NCBI GenBank assembly: GCA_027579435.1
Contig: JANBPK010000149.1
Span: forward strand, 1-33,284
Length of the DNA stretch: 33,284 nucleotides
Reading direction: 5' to 3'
From: Candolleomyces eurysporus
Taxonomy: Eukaryota > Basidiomycota > Agaricomycetes > Agaricales > Psathyrellaceae
Under the pieces are notes generated by a model. It was not told the origin of the DNA. It searched no databases and saw only the letters and a program-made list of their open reading frames with translations. A program made the position numbers and the translations under genes. Below, one piece after another: positions 12,159 to 22,871 of this stretch (position 1 is its first letter; the number at the start of each line of letters is the position of its first letter).

Positions 12159-14229
12159 TTAGTACTTTGTATATCCTCCTTTGGCCTTAACAATTGCTGC
12201 AAGTTTTTTAGGCATACTTTCAATTAATTTCTGACATTCCTTCACAGAATCCCATTTCATTCTTTCTCCACTCTTATCCAAAGCTCTCCAACACTCTTGG
12301 CTCACTGCAAACTTCCCCCACAGGTATAACACCTGGTTCCCAGTCCCCAGCCAACCCAGGTGGTTCGCCCAATCAAGGAAGGTGCTACTCTTGGAGAGCA
12401 CCTGGCATTGCCAGGAGCTCACTCTCTGGCCAGGTCAGATTATTGACATGGGTTTTATATCACACACCTAGCACCTGTTTTCTGACCATGCCAGGTAAAA
12501 TACCTGTTACAACCAAGACAAATTACCGCCATGAATTTATGGAGCTTCCAGGACATTTCATTGGGAAGGCCAGGTAGAAATACAAGTGATAGTAAGCATA
12601 GGATATGGGACCAAGTGAAAGAAATAGCAAAATCAAGTATATTTTGTGGTACAAACAGATACATTTAAGGTGGAATAGTTGGAGTAGGAAATATACTAGT
12701 GAAAACAGTGGACTAGATAATAGATATGAATACAAATGACCAGCGTAAATCTAGAATCTATAATGATAAGATGAATAAAGAGGCTTACATGATAGGTTAA
12801 AAGACAGCACCATACTTTGAATTAGGCATCCATCAGCATCACAGTGAGTGCTGGGCGGAGACAGCTGAGAGGTAGGTGGGATGGCTGGCAGGAGTTTTGT
12901 CTTCAGTGCGATTTGAGGTATTCTTGCTTTTTGCATGATTTGATGCACCCTTCTTTGATTGAGACATTGATCTGTTGTTGGTGGGAATAAAGGGCAATGA
13001 ATAGTAGCAAGAAAATGTAGTCAGCCACCATTTGTCATGTGTGCAGACTCAGACTTAGTTATGTGCCTTCTTCCAGTACAGACCAACAAACAATGGACTA
13101 TTTTTGATTGCAGTAGAGACATAGCATACACCAGCTTTATTGAAGATTGATTATTGTATCTCTATGTATCTATCTACAACAATAAAACCATTCACAGATA
13201 CCCAATGCTCCTGTTAGCTTTCCTACAAGGATAGATGTCCTGAGAATCCTGGCTGTGCCAGGCAGGAACCAGGCCGCAGCCTCCCTGGAAAACACCTGGC
13301 ACGACTGTGCCAGCCACAACCAGAATTTTGCCAGGGGTTAGAATATTTGGCATGGGCAGGTTCTCGAAAGTTTCAAGTCATCTTTTGAAGTAATGCCATA
13401 GGTGTTCAACAGAATTGATGTCAGGAGATTGTGCAGGCCACTTGAGAACTTCAACATCATTGTCAAAGAACCATATTTTGGCTTTGCAACTGGTGTGTTT
13501 GAGGTTATTGTTTTGCTGAAAGATAACATTTTCTATGTCATATTCAAAATATTTGAGTGTCTTAATGAATTAATCGCTCAGAATTTCTGTGTAGAGTTCA
13601 CCATCCATCTTTTCATCAATCTTGGTTGCATACCCAACCCCATCCCATGTCATACATCTCCACATCATCAAATTTCCACCTCCAAACTTCACAGTTCTTT
13701 CTACTAGCCTATCACTCAAACCTTTTCCATCCTCTTTCCATACATATTTCCTTCCATCTGACCCCAAACAGCTGATTTTAGTCTTGTTTGACTAGATTAC
13801 CTGTTTCCAATCCTCTATTGTCCATTCTGCATGCCTCTCTACAAATTTCAGCCTAGCCCTCTTGCGGCATGCCTGCAACTTGGGCTGTTTTTTCTTCACT
13901 ACAACTGTTATACTACTTTCCTTCAGCCTCCAACACAATGTTTGTGCAGAGAACTTGTTTGCACTTTGATTCCAAAGCATTACTGCTGCCTGCATTGCAT
14001 TTTCAACCTTCCCTGTGCAGATAACACATTTGGCATAGTTAATACTGGTATTGGTAAGAAGATGAGGGCGACCACCAGAAGGCTTGGAAAAATTGGGACG
14101 GTGTTCAGAGCAAAGACAACTGATTGTAGCAATGCCACAATCAGTTTGATGATGAATAGAAGCTGCTGACTCTCCAAAATCTAGCAGATAAAAAATACAA
14201 GAGATGGAGGCAGAAGATAGTTTGTGCAT
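12159..14229 (-). pseudogene. Tc1 DD34E transposase, inactivated
   Basis: Cut-and-paste transposase of the Tc1 family. The first block (14,229-13,795) holds the N-terminal DNA-binding part, with the GGRPHLLT hinge-like motif and the WTIEDWKQVI segment leading into the first catalytic strand. The second block (13,791 to about 13,370) holds GSDGRKYVWK, the second catalytic site and SPDINSVEHLW, with Glu 35 positions after the second site (DD34E). The last block (12,290-12,159) ends in LIESMPKKL and AKGGYTKY, the classical Tc1 C terminus. Lesions: TAG at 13,792-13,794 where the family has Trp; the first catalytic Asp reads Asn (SNK in place of SDE); the second reads Asn (QQNNN in place of QQDN); and TGA follows HYFKR at about 13,372. 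Between blocks two and three lies a ~1 kb insertion. Family identity is clear and activity is excluded. Confidence 0.88.
12329..13338. mobile_element. Probable ~1 kb non-autonomous insertion inside the Tc1 transposase
   Basis: The Tc1 coding sequence is interrupted between ENLPMPNI and the C-terminal LWGKFAVSQE block. The intruding DNA has outward ends ACACCTGG (12,329, plus) and ACCCCTGG (13,338, minus), each next to TA (12,327-12,328 and 13,339-13,340). Both flanks are rich in CCAGG/CCTGG words, such as CCTGGCTGTGCCAGGCAGG and GCACCTGGCATTGCCAGG, which form small hairpins. No transposase is encoded in it. The ends are short and imperfect, so the exact borders are tentative; the interruption itself is secure. 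Confidence 0.5.
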
Positions 14230-14384
14230 GCTGAATAGGGAGTGCAGATGGCAGTTGTAAGGAACTTAGAGTGGCTTTACTTCAGCCTATATACCTCTAG
14301 TATCATAGTCACATGAGTTTATTTGGCTATATTTGCATTTATTCAACAAAATCACATGATTTTGTAGAATAAAGAGGCGAGAGT

Positions 14385-14598
14385 GATTAGTTACAAAACT
14401 TTTTCAATGACTTGCATTTTTGTGTGATGAGAAAACTGTACCAAAAATGGTTGGATCAATATGTGACCTGGCATGTGTGTGAAAAACATGTTGATTTTTG
14501 CCTGAGAATAAATCCAGGATTTTATATAATTTATTTCAAATGATATTGACTTATCTTTCAAAAAGTGCAAAACATTGGAAAGATCTTGTGAGCCACTG
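14385..14598. repeat. Right terminal inverted repeat of the Tc1 element
   Basis: Inverted partner of 11,920-12,133. Read from the right edge it begins CAGTGGCTCACAAGATC, and it is followed by TA at 14,599-14,600. Confidence 0.88.
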
Positions 14599-14600
14599 TA

Positions 14601-16050
14601 AGAATGAGTGGGAAATAACAGTGGCAACAGCTGAGCAGTGGATGTAAGGCAATCTATTTAATCTTTTGAATTCTCAAGTGAACAAACCATGAATTTTAGG
14701 CAAGTGAACTGGCCAAATTCAAAATTCACAAGCAGGTTGAGCTGCATGCAAATTGAAAGGCCTGTCAGACCAGAATCCCAAGCTCATGCATATTAAGCAA
14801 GTGAACTGATGTAATTCGCAAGTGGGTTGAACTGTAGGCAACATTATAAAACCTAGACTGTGCCAGCACTTTTTGCCCGCCTACCTCTCAACCCTCTCAA
14901 ACAAAACAGCTTGTCATTTTTGACTGTGGCTTGCTTGTGTTGAAGGCACTTTTTATTTCCTCATTTCATTTTTCTGTAATACCCAATGCCAACCCAAGTG
15001 TGCTATGCATTTGTATGGTACAATGGCCATCAATGTTCATATGCAAGATTTTGACCAAAACACCCTCAGTGTTGTAGTTAGAAATTGGACTTTTCATGGT
15101 AAAAATGGGGAAAAATTCAAATTGCACCTCAATGTCACTGTCCCAATCCCATGCTTGGAGTGTAATGCTAAGGTAGGATAGTGGGATAAATAAAAAGATA
15201 AGATTCTGAAGAGTGCATATATTAAATTTTGTGACCTTAAGACTAATGGTGAGCATACAATGACAATCCCAAATCATAGCTTAATATAGCTTCATGTTGC
15301 AGTCATGCTTACATAAGTATGCAATCTGTAGCATTTCAACTATCATCTCATAAGACAGTCATGCCCAGTGAGAATCCGTGGTCGCTCCTGGGTGCCCAGA
15401 AGAAGCCCCAATAAACAAACCAATCTATCTCTCAGAGTACTCTTGGGTTGCGTAAGAGCACCTACCGTTGCACAAATCGAGGTGCTCAGACGTCTCCAGA
15501 TGTAGCTAAATTGTTAAAATGTAAAAATTCACAATCGGTTGCAATTTGGCACCATTCAGCGACCTCTATAATACAAATAATTTACACCTTTATCTGTTCT
15601 AAATTGTAGCCCACCCAGCTACCCATACCATAAAAGCATCCATTCAAAATTGACATTGAGAATTTAAGCCACAACGAGCTGAGCAAAGAAGGTATGGGAA
15701 AAGCAAAGAGATGTACCATTACACAAGAGCAGGATTGTGAATCCAGAATCCAGAAGAAGGCAAGTGCGAGAGAAAGTGACCAAATCCAGTAAGCGAGAGT
15801 TGAGCAGGCAGTTCGAGTGTTCAAGTTCAAGCAAGTGAGAGTTTGTAGCAACAAGATAGCAAGCAAAAAGGCAGGGGAAGCAAGGGAAGCAAAGGAAACA
15901 TTAAAGTGCACAAGCAGGACGAGGCCAGAGTCAAGAATCAAGCTTTCAAGATGCAGAGAATGTTTGTACTAAGGGCAAGTGAACGTATCAGAAGCCAGCA
16001 CAAATCNTTCTTGAGCATTTCAGGGTTGAAAATCTTCTTCTACAGGTGCA
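14601..16050. other. Intergenic stretch, decayed repeats, no gene
   Basis: At 14,640-14,830 two diverged ~100-bp units occur, each with GCAAGTGAACTG and a GGTTGARCTG word. A TATA-like ATTATAAAACC follows at about 14,846. The part 15,350-15,560 carries an AATAAA signal (about 15,411) and looks LTR-like, but no partner end is present. ORFs on minus at 15,582-15,941 are the shadow of a purine-rich tract. No gene is supported. Confidence 0.45.
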
Positions 16051-16057
16051 AAAGGGG

Positions 16058-17970
16058 TCAGTACACAAGTAGAATGTTTTCCTTCTCTTCATACTTTGCT
16101 TTCACTACAGCAGGCAACGCATCATAGAACATGTTGTATTCAATGGTAGTCTTCAACTTGTTCTCCCGTTGATGCTTCCAATAGTGGCCATTTTTAGATC
16201 TAGAACAAGGTATTAGAATGAATCCCACACAAGGTTGGCAACATACCAAGTGTTAATTGTGTTTTGGCTTGGTTGGTACTTGCCAGTTCCTTGGGCTGCA
16301 GGGTCAGTTGGAGCTGCTGGTAGGGCCGGGTTGGTTGCAGGGTTTTCTGTTTCAGCGGGCTGGATGATCGTGGATGTTGCGGTGCCACCGGTGCCTGCAA
16401 GGGCCAATAAAGCAGCTGTGTTCTGCGCTGCATTGATAGCATGTAGTGTCGGGTCAATATCAATGGTAGGGGTACCGGTGGCTGTGCTTGCTAGAGCATC
16501 GGTAGTGGTAGCGGCAGGGGTGCTTGTAGTGGCTGCACTGTCAGTCATGTTGGTTGGATCAGCTGGCAGGAGGGTGGCCGCATTACTAGATGCACCAGGA
16601 GCTAGGATTGAGGAGAATCAGTTGCAGGTGTAAAAGAAACTTGGAGGGGTACAGAACGCACTGGGTTGCATGCCATTGGATCCTGCACTGCCGCCGTTTG
16701 TCAACATTGATGCACCACTGCTTGTTGATGCTGCCACACCCAGAGATTGTAGTGTTGAAATCAGCTGGGCGTTGATATCAGCGCTAGAATAGATGCATGA
16801 GTTAATGTTCTATGAGCAAAACAGTAGCAGAGAAGAGCATACAAATTTTTGCGAATGCCAATGGTCAATCTCCCAGGCTTTACCCTCTGTAACCCAAAAG
16901 CAAACTTTGCTGGCGGCTTGGAGAGTGCCGATGGATCAATGAGTGTTGGAGCTGAAGGTACCAGGGTTGGGGATAGTGCTGTGGGGAACATGTCAATGGA
17001 CAGGGAGAACAATGTGTCACCATCTGTTGGAGATAGTGACACGGCATTGCTATTGAAAGGGATGAAAGGGGTGTTGGTTCCTGAGGTAGAAGGCATCTTG
17101 AATTCATTGCCAGCTACTGGGGGTGTTGGCAGCTCTATCTTTAGGCCTTGCTTTCTCTGGCTTTGGCTGCGCTTGGACTGTGAGACAATGCCTTGGCTCT
17201 TGCAGTACTTGGTCTTCCAGGAGTTGAACAGCTTGCTGACAATTCAGAGATACTTCCAGTGGAATGCACAGCAAGCGATGGAGCTGAAAGCGGCCTCCAA
17301 AATGACACAAAGCTCAATCTTGATGACATGGCCAATGGTTGACCACATCTGAACCTGTATGTCGATCCATTTGTTGTTGATGCATCCTTGNAAAAAAATC
17401 ACGGGCAAAGGTGCAAATAGCTTCACATTCTTCAGTGCTTACTTCATTTTCTGCCTCCTCATCTTGCAGAAACCACATCCAGGAATACTGTGACTTCTTT
17501 TCAGTCTTCCCAGGTTCATCGGAATCCGAATCTTCATCCTTGTGGTCGGAATCTTCAATGGTTGTTGTGCGCTTAGCCTTGCCTTTGCAGGCAGAGGCTT
17601 CCTGCTTATAGTGCTCTTCAGTCCAGACATGAGCCTTCAGCAAGGAGGGCAGAGTTGGCACAGGTGGAGAGGGTGGGTAAACAGGAATGATGGGAGCACC
17701 CGAGGCTTTGAGGTGCGCGTTAACTGAAGCACAGAGCTGCTCCACCTTTCCTCTACCATTGGAATATCATCAGTCTGCTCTTTAATTTGGTTAGAGTGTA
17801 GACATATCTAAGAATCTTCACCTCGCTGCAAGTTTCCTTCATGTGAGTGAATTCCTCTGCTGCTTGCTCTGGGTTGGACTGAGCAAGCTTTACAAAGAAG
17901 CCAAATGACAGGTCCTTCATAAATGACCCCTTTGCTTTCTTTGAAAGCTTAGGATCTACTAAGGTCCATT
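16058..17970 (-). pseudogene. Unrecognised Ser/Thr/Pro-rich gene next to the CACTA transposase
   Basis: Not recognised. A coherent exon chain can be read on the minus strand. It starts with a helical segment near 17,960-17,810 (FMKDLSFGFFVKLAQSNPEQ), then passes through an intron into VEQLCASVNAHL and a Pro-rich run. An acidic stretch (EDSDHKDEDSDSDEPG) and a conserved-looking core (KWIDIQVQMW, then LFNSWKTKYCKSQGI) follow. After that comes a long Ser/Thr/Pro/Ala-rich region with two short introns (about 16,788-16,840 and 16,596-16,648). The likely C terminus (YNMFYDALPAVVKAKYEEKE) ends at 16,058. An N beside T7 at 17,391 shifts the frame and is probably a sequencing artefact. TGA at 17,244-17,246 is an in-frame stop. 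The gene follows the transposase in the same orientation with almost no gap, so it may be the second gene of that element. Function unknown. Confidence 0.5.
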
Positions 17971-17999
17971 AGACAAAAATCGCCCTTTTTTGAAAGCTC

Positions 18000-20900
18000 A
18001 AAATCGTACCTCCAGTCTCAAGGGAGTCAATCTTTTGCTTGCTGCTCTGAGACCTCTAAGTCTCAACATCATCGGACCCAAAATCAAAGAGTTCACGGGA
18101 AACATAGTTGTTGACCAGAAGAAATATGCAACTTCTCCAAACTGAGTTTGAGAATTGTGCTCGAGCTGTGAATCCAGAATGTAAATAGAGGGCAAAAAGG
18201 AATAAGAAGTTAAATACCTTAACAATCCTAGATATCCGAAGTGGAGCATCCTGTGCTTTCTCGGATTCCTTCCATAATGTCCGAACAGTTTGACCAGTGA
18301 GAAGAACAAGATGATCCCAGTGGTAACAGGCAACCTTGGCAGAGTCCCAAAGCGGATTACAGCCAAACTCTTGTACACAGTAGTGAGAGAACGCTTAGAC
18401 TTCTGCAGTGCTCATCATGGTTGCTTTTGGATCTTGGGGATGCTTGAGCACATATGAGTTTCCCAGAGGAATGGCGCCATGCGGTAGTTCAGTTATCTCT
18501 GGGCACAAGTCTGTCATGGCTAGTAGTGCATTGATCTGAGCCTGCCGCAGGCCCTGCTCTGAGAGGTTCTTGTACAGGTTTGATGGCTGTTGAATCAGCG
18601 CTCCAAGATAGCCAATGACATGTTCAATGGTCCATTGGGACATAATGGAGAGAGGACCACTTTGTGAGGTATCTGGTGCAAGATGGATAACATTGTGGAT
18701 GCTTTGGTAAACAAAGTGGAGCCGTGAAGCCTTTCGCTGAACATAGAGAACTTCAAACTCCACGCAGTATTCCAAAAGGAGCTGGTGAGCCATTTCCAGC
18801 TCCTTTGTAGAGATGGTGCGCTGGAGAATGATGCGTATTCCACAGACAAGTTTGCAGAAATGCTGCCAATAAGGGAGAGGGAGGATGTTGTAAAGCAGGC
18901 CTGGAAGATAGCCAAAAATATATGTGAGATATTCTTGAGCCTTGTAATGGCTGTTGATTTTCTTGGCAGGATTTTGAGGTGGATTGTCAAAGTCTCCAGG
19001 CAAATAGTGACGGAAACTCTCCACCTCAGCTCCATGCCTCTCCCAGAACTTGCCAGTAAGGACTACCCATTGCCACATGTTAAGCAGCATTTCTCGCATG
19101 GTAATGCGAGTCCAGCAGTGCTACAGCTACAAGTAGGGAGAGTATGTTGATGAGACATACCATTATACTGGGATCGACTAAAGTGATGCTTGAGGTGAGT
19201 ATACTACTGACTTTGCTTGTAGAAAGTGCTTCGAGCTTTATTCGTACTAAACTACACGGTTTATATACTACTCGAATATGTGACTGTAACGTCACTCAAT
19301 GTCACCTTGTGGTCTGTGCACATAGGATGACTGAGCATTGCGTGCTTAAGGTGTGCTCATGACACCATTATGACGCTTTGCTCTAGAAGCTGAACCTAGA
19401 ATACCACTAGACCTACTATATACCGATTTTACTGCGTAAGACTATTTATAGAGGTTTACATAATAAGCGCTATGGAACAGGCGCCTATTTCACGTAAGTT
19501 CAACACCACATTGAAATGTTGTCGGTTGAGTGGCAGTCAATAGTACCTTGAAAGAGGCTGAGAACCAGGTTGGTGACATTAAGGCCTGTGAGATGCATCG
19601 TGTCACTTGGAAAGCAACTAGGAATAGCCAAGCGATGATTCCCGTTAATGCCGCTAAAGATGCTTGGCTTTGACAAGCCAGTATTTTTGCGGTGCTTGTG
19701 ATATTGCAACATGTTTGGGGCAGTGACAAGCTCCGAGAGTTTGGCCATGTAGTCAGTGTGTCAATTATTTGTGTAGAGTGCGTCGAGTGGTACATCTGGA
19801 TGGTCGGATCCTTTTGGGACAAAGTCGTTGGGCTTCAGAAGAACTGGGTAGTAGTGTGTTGATTTTCACTTGAAGCAATGGCCTGGAACCCTACAGAATC
19901 CTTGGCACCCTTGGTACCCATTATGACCTGCACTACTGCTAAAATAGACCAAGCCAGAGCCATCCAAGCATTCATACAGCAAGAAAAGGTGGGAGAGAAA
20001 AACACGGTTGGCCAAGGGATCCCAAATGTGAAGGCCTTCCTTCTGTAAACCGACAAGATGCTCCAGCCCAGGAAAGGTAAATGAGTCAAAGATCTTGGGC
20101 TTGTCGGGCCAGGAATAACAGCAGCTGGGATAACATGGCGCTTTTTATAACGGGAGTTGAGGGGCAGGTCCATGATTACCCAGATGAGGATCCAGCAGTC
20201 GGAAGCTTTGCTCTTGTAGAGCTGTGCACCATCAGTAGAGAGCATCAGAACAATATCATCGTCCTTGATTTTACTGGAAATAATGGCCTCCAGGTAATCA
20301 GACCCATGGATATAGTTGGCAAACTCGTTAAGATCCAGAAAGAGAGCGAGCCATCCTCATGCTGTATGCAGCTCTCCAGGGCTTCTGCTGTTTTCTTCTT
20401 GCGGTAGAACATAAGCTTTGCACTCTTGACACTTTGCCAGAGTGCCTGTAGCTGTGGGCCAATCAGGATTGTGTAGAAGGTCTGCTGTGGAACAGGGGGT
20501 TTGCCAGGCTGGGAGTGGACTGCATTGTATTGAGGCTCACCGCACACCTGACAGCAATTGAGCACAGTGAGAGGCCCAGTATAGGCCATGCAACTGTTGA
20601 TGCACATGTTGTGTACAATGGAGACCACTCCAGTCAATTCCTGGACCTTTGCTTTGACCTGCTTGTACAACAACACTTCAGCGTCAGGCCAGCGCTCAAG
20701 AATAGCAGCTCAAGCATCAGCATAGGCTGCCTGAGACTTTTGCCAACGCCCATGTACAGCTGAATGGATAGTCAAAGGTCGGCGTCATCCTGTAGATCCA
20801 GAAATCCACGGACAGGGTTGCGAAGACACTCAAGGACCATCCTATCAAGCCCACTTGAGTCCAGGTTTGCATTTTTCAGTGCCTCAATGTAGTTGAGTGC

Positions 20901-21600
20901 CATCTTGAGGTCCGCAAGGGATGCTACCATACCAGGCTCTGAGCCATCTGCTTCGGGAGAATCATCTTCATCCTGCTCATCTTCCGGCTGCTCTTGTTGG
21001 TTTGCTGAGTCAGGTGGTTGATTCTGAGGTCCAGAGACATTCTAATATACAAATTAGCTTTGAAAGATGCAAAATAAGACTGTTTTACTGTTCCAGAATT
21101 GCCAGATGGCTCTTGAGAGGGATCCAAGCCTTGGGGTGGAAAGGCTTGCCCCCAGTCATCCATATCATGGTCCTTGTCATGTGTAGGCCCCTGTGTTTCC
21201 AGAGAATGTGATGGAGGGTTGGCAGTGGGTCCAGAAGCACCAGATAGTGGGCCTTGAGAGTGCTGAAGCGACCGGGAGGGTCCTGTAGGCTGCTTGTGGT
21301 AGTACCAGGTCCTCTTCCCAATTTGTTGCATGATACCAGAGCAAAAGCAGGGACAGTTACACCAATAGGTGTTGTCTACCCATCAGTGGCATGGTTCAGT
21401 TGGTACAGGCAGCGTTTCTTGGAGGTCTTGAGTTGTTCTCAAAGCCATATGGCTCTCGAAAGGCAGATATGGAAAAAGAAACTATACCTGGGGGTCCGTC
21501 TCCAAGAATTAATAATTTTGAACGAAAACATGTGTATTGCAACTCTAGAAGTACTTGGGGCAGTTCTGGCAACATCCGGCGACAAGAGAAAGTTATAAGG
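18000..21600 (-). pseudogene. CACTA/Plavaka-type transposase (Tnp2-like), degenerate
   Basis: DDE-type transposase of the CACTA superfamily as found in basidiomycetes. In order on minus: a Cys-rich start (CQNCPKYF, about 21,560); LDLQDDADLRLSIQLY (about 20,800); VVSIVHNMCINSCMAYTGP with a Cys-x-x-Cys-Gly site (about 20,600); IHGSDYLEAIISSKIKDDD then STDGAQLYKSKASDCWI (about 20,220), the best match; PKIFDSFTFPGLEHLVGLQ (about 20,070); KPSIFSGINGNHRLAIPSCF (about 19,650); PYWQHFCKLVCGIRI, QWTIEHVIGYLG and SNLYKNLSEQGLRQAQINAL (18,840-18,530). A 52-nt intron precedes the last piece, ending QFGEVAYFF. Lesions: TGA at 19,866-19,868 and 19,761-19,763, TAA at 18,395-18,397, frameshifts near 20,670, 20,330 and 20,100, and a solo LTR at 19,078-19,505. 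The element's termini were not located. It is inactive. Confidence 0.82.
19073..19510 (-). mobile_element. Solo LTR (428 bp) with CCACA target duplication
   Basis: The LTR spans 19,078-19,505. It begins TGTTAAGCAGC and ends GTAAGTTCAACA, so the ends are inverted TGTT/AACA. The 5-bp sequence CCACA is present on both sides (19,073-19,077 and 19,506-19,510). Removing the LTR and one CCACA rejoins the transposase reading frame (from ...NISMW to QWVVLTG), which confirms the borders. Read on minus it has TATATAAACC followed within 30 bases by AATAAAGC, so minus is the likely transcription sense. No internal retroelement sequence is present, so it arose by LTR-LTR recombination. Whether it is copia- or gypsy-type cannot be told from the LTR alone. 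Confidence 0.88.
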
Positions 21601-21899
21601 TGAATGAAAATAGTAAGAAATCATTGTGGTTGTAAGCAAAAAAGTGTCATGGCATCATCCGGCTATTTCTGGTGACCATTGCACTCACACCGCTGCATTT
21701 GGCAACCTCCTGGGGCCTGCACACAACAACGGATTCTTACTGGGAGTCATGCTTTGAAGCATGCACAGTTGTTTATTATGGTTCAACTTGAGCAAACTCT
21801 ATGGCATGAAATGCTGAAGCTCTGAATCTGATATTGCCGAACCTTGCCGATCTCCCGCCTGCCAAGAAATGAGTGGAAATTGAATATTTGGAGAACATG

Positions 21900-22015
21900 T
21901 CATGGGTAAAGGCACTTTACCTGTGCTTACCTGTACCTGCCCTCTTGGGTATGGGTAACTGGCAGGTACAGGTACAGGTAAGGGCAAATCTACCTGCCAG
22001 TAACCTGTGGTCAAC
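21900..22015. repeat. Palindromic TACCTG/CAGGTA repeat
   Basis: The arm CTTACCTGTACCTGCC (about 21,926-21,941) is inverted at about 21,961-21,982, GGCAGGTACAGGTACAGGTAAG, around a ~20-base loop. A further CTACCTGCCAGTAACC follows. The hexamer TACCTG recurs in both directions. This can fold into a strong hairpin and resembles a fold-back or MITE-like element. No coding content. Confidence 0.65.
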
Positions 22016-22109
22016 ACTATTGGTGAACAAGAACCTTGATCTCAGAATTATCACCAAAGGGTGGAATAATGCTTATTCTGGGCAGCTTTGAACATCCCTG
22101 CGGGGCTCT

Positions 22110-22540
22110 GTGGTGGCTGCTGTGTCAGGGTTGAATGGGTCATTGTAAGGCCATTTTGAGAGTGATTCTAAGGCTTTTCTGGAGCAAAAATGAATTCAGA
22201 TGCCCAAACTGGTTCAGGACACATGACACACCTTGCTCTGCAGCCTGGACAATGCTTTCTTCATCTATCCCATCTGTATGAGGCTGCAGGGTTGAGCCAG
22301 TACCTGAGCCCTTTCCAACAGGAGTGATAACAGTGTCTGTGGCGGCATTGACAGCATCAGTGGCTGCTGGTTTGGTAACCCCCTGCCTGGAATCTCAATC
22401 TTCAACAGTGCAGCAGGTGATGCTTGCTCTTCAGTTTTCTGTTTGCAGCTAGAATGACAAGGTGGAGGTTTTGTGGTGCCCCCAGCATCCTTTTGAAATT
22501 TGTTGGGCTTCATAATGAAAGGAGTACAAGAGAAAGAAGC
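22110..22540 (-). other. Unassigned protein-like fragment
   Basis: Two overlapping minus frames look protein-like in series: a Lys/Pro-rich start (MKPNKFQKDAGGTTKPPP, from about 22,512) and, after a one-base shift near 22,380, an Ala/Thr-rich part (VTKPAATDAVNAATD, then DGIDEESIVQAAEQG) ending at stops near 22,135. No domain is recognised. It could be a relic of a second transposon gene. The evidence is weak. Confidence 0.25.
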
Positions 22541-22871
22541 TGTGTAAGACAAATGTGAGGTTGCACAATGACTATCCAGTGGTGACCAGACTAGAATTAA
22601 CATTCACAACAAAATTTTTATATATTATTGTTCCTCTCAGCAAAGTAATTACAATGGTAGTAATTTTGTGCATGTACAACATGGACTATGGGAGATGTGA
22701 GACAAACATTGTGGTGCAGGGCCAGCTGGCTGCGCCTGCATCAGTTTGAGCTGAATTTGGGCTTGCACCCCATGTTCCACAAATTGCTGTAAGCTACAGT
22801 GGTTTGCAAAATAAACTGCCAGACGATTTCAACGAGCAAGCATGACTGATGGTAACAGGCCCAATTCGGAA

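Larger units (their letters stand above)
11920..14598 (-). mobile_element. Tc1 element with 214-bp TIRs and TA target duplication
   Basis: The left end at 11,920 begins CAGTGACTCACAAAAC. The right end, read inward from 14,598, begins CAGTGGCTCACAAGAT. The two inverted repeats stay alignable for 214 bp each (11,920-12,133 and 14,385-14,598), sharing TTTTGCACTTTTTGAAA, CAATATCATTTGAAATAAAT, TTTATTC-CAGGCAAA and CATCACACAAAA. TA flanks both sides (11,918-11,919 and 14,599-14,600), as expected for Tc1/mariner integration. The transposase is on the minus strand between the repeats. At 2.68 kb the element is longer than usual because of an internal insertion at about 12,329-13,338. It is inactive: see the transposase entry. 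Confidence 0.9.

Noticed and set aside
15350..15600. LTR-like stretch with AATAAA and a GGCACCATTCAGCG string
   Set aside because: No matching second copy, no TG/CA borders that can be paired, and no reverse transcriptase or gag coding nearby.
15582..15941. 119-codon minus ORF rich in Leu/Ser that looks like a membrane protein
   Set aside because: It is the complement of a purine-rich AAG/GCAAG tract; hydrophobicity follows from composition and there is no sign of coding selection.
16235..16633. 132-codon plus ORF rich in Val/Ala
   Set aside because: It is antisense to the Ala/Thr/Pro-rich end of the minus-strand gene; Val/Gly richness mirrors that composition.
19080..19295. Short ORFs on both strands at 19,080-19,362
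   Set aside because: They fall inside the solo LTR and are not coding.
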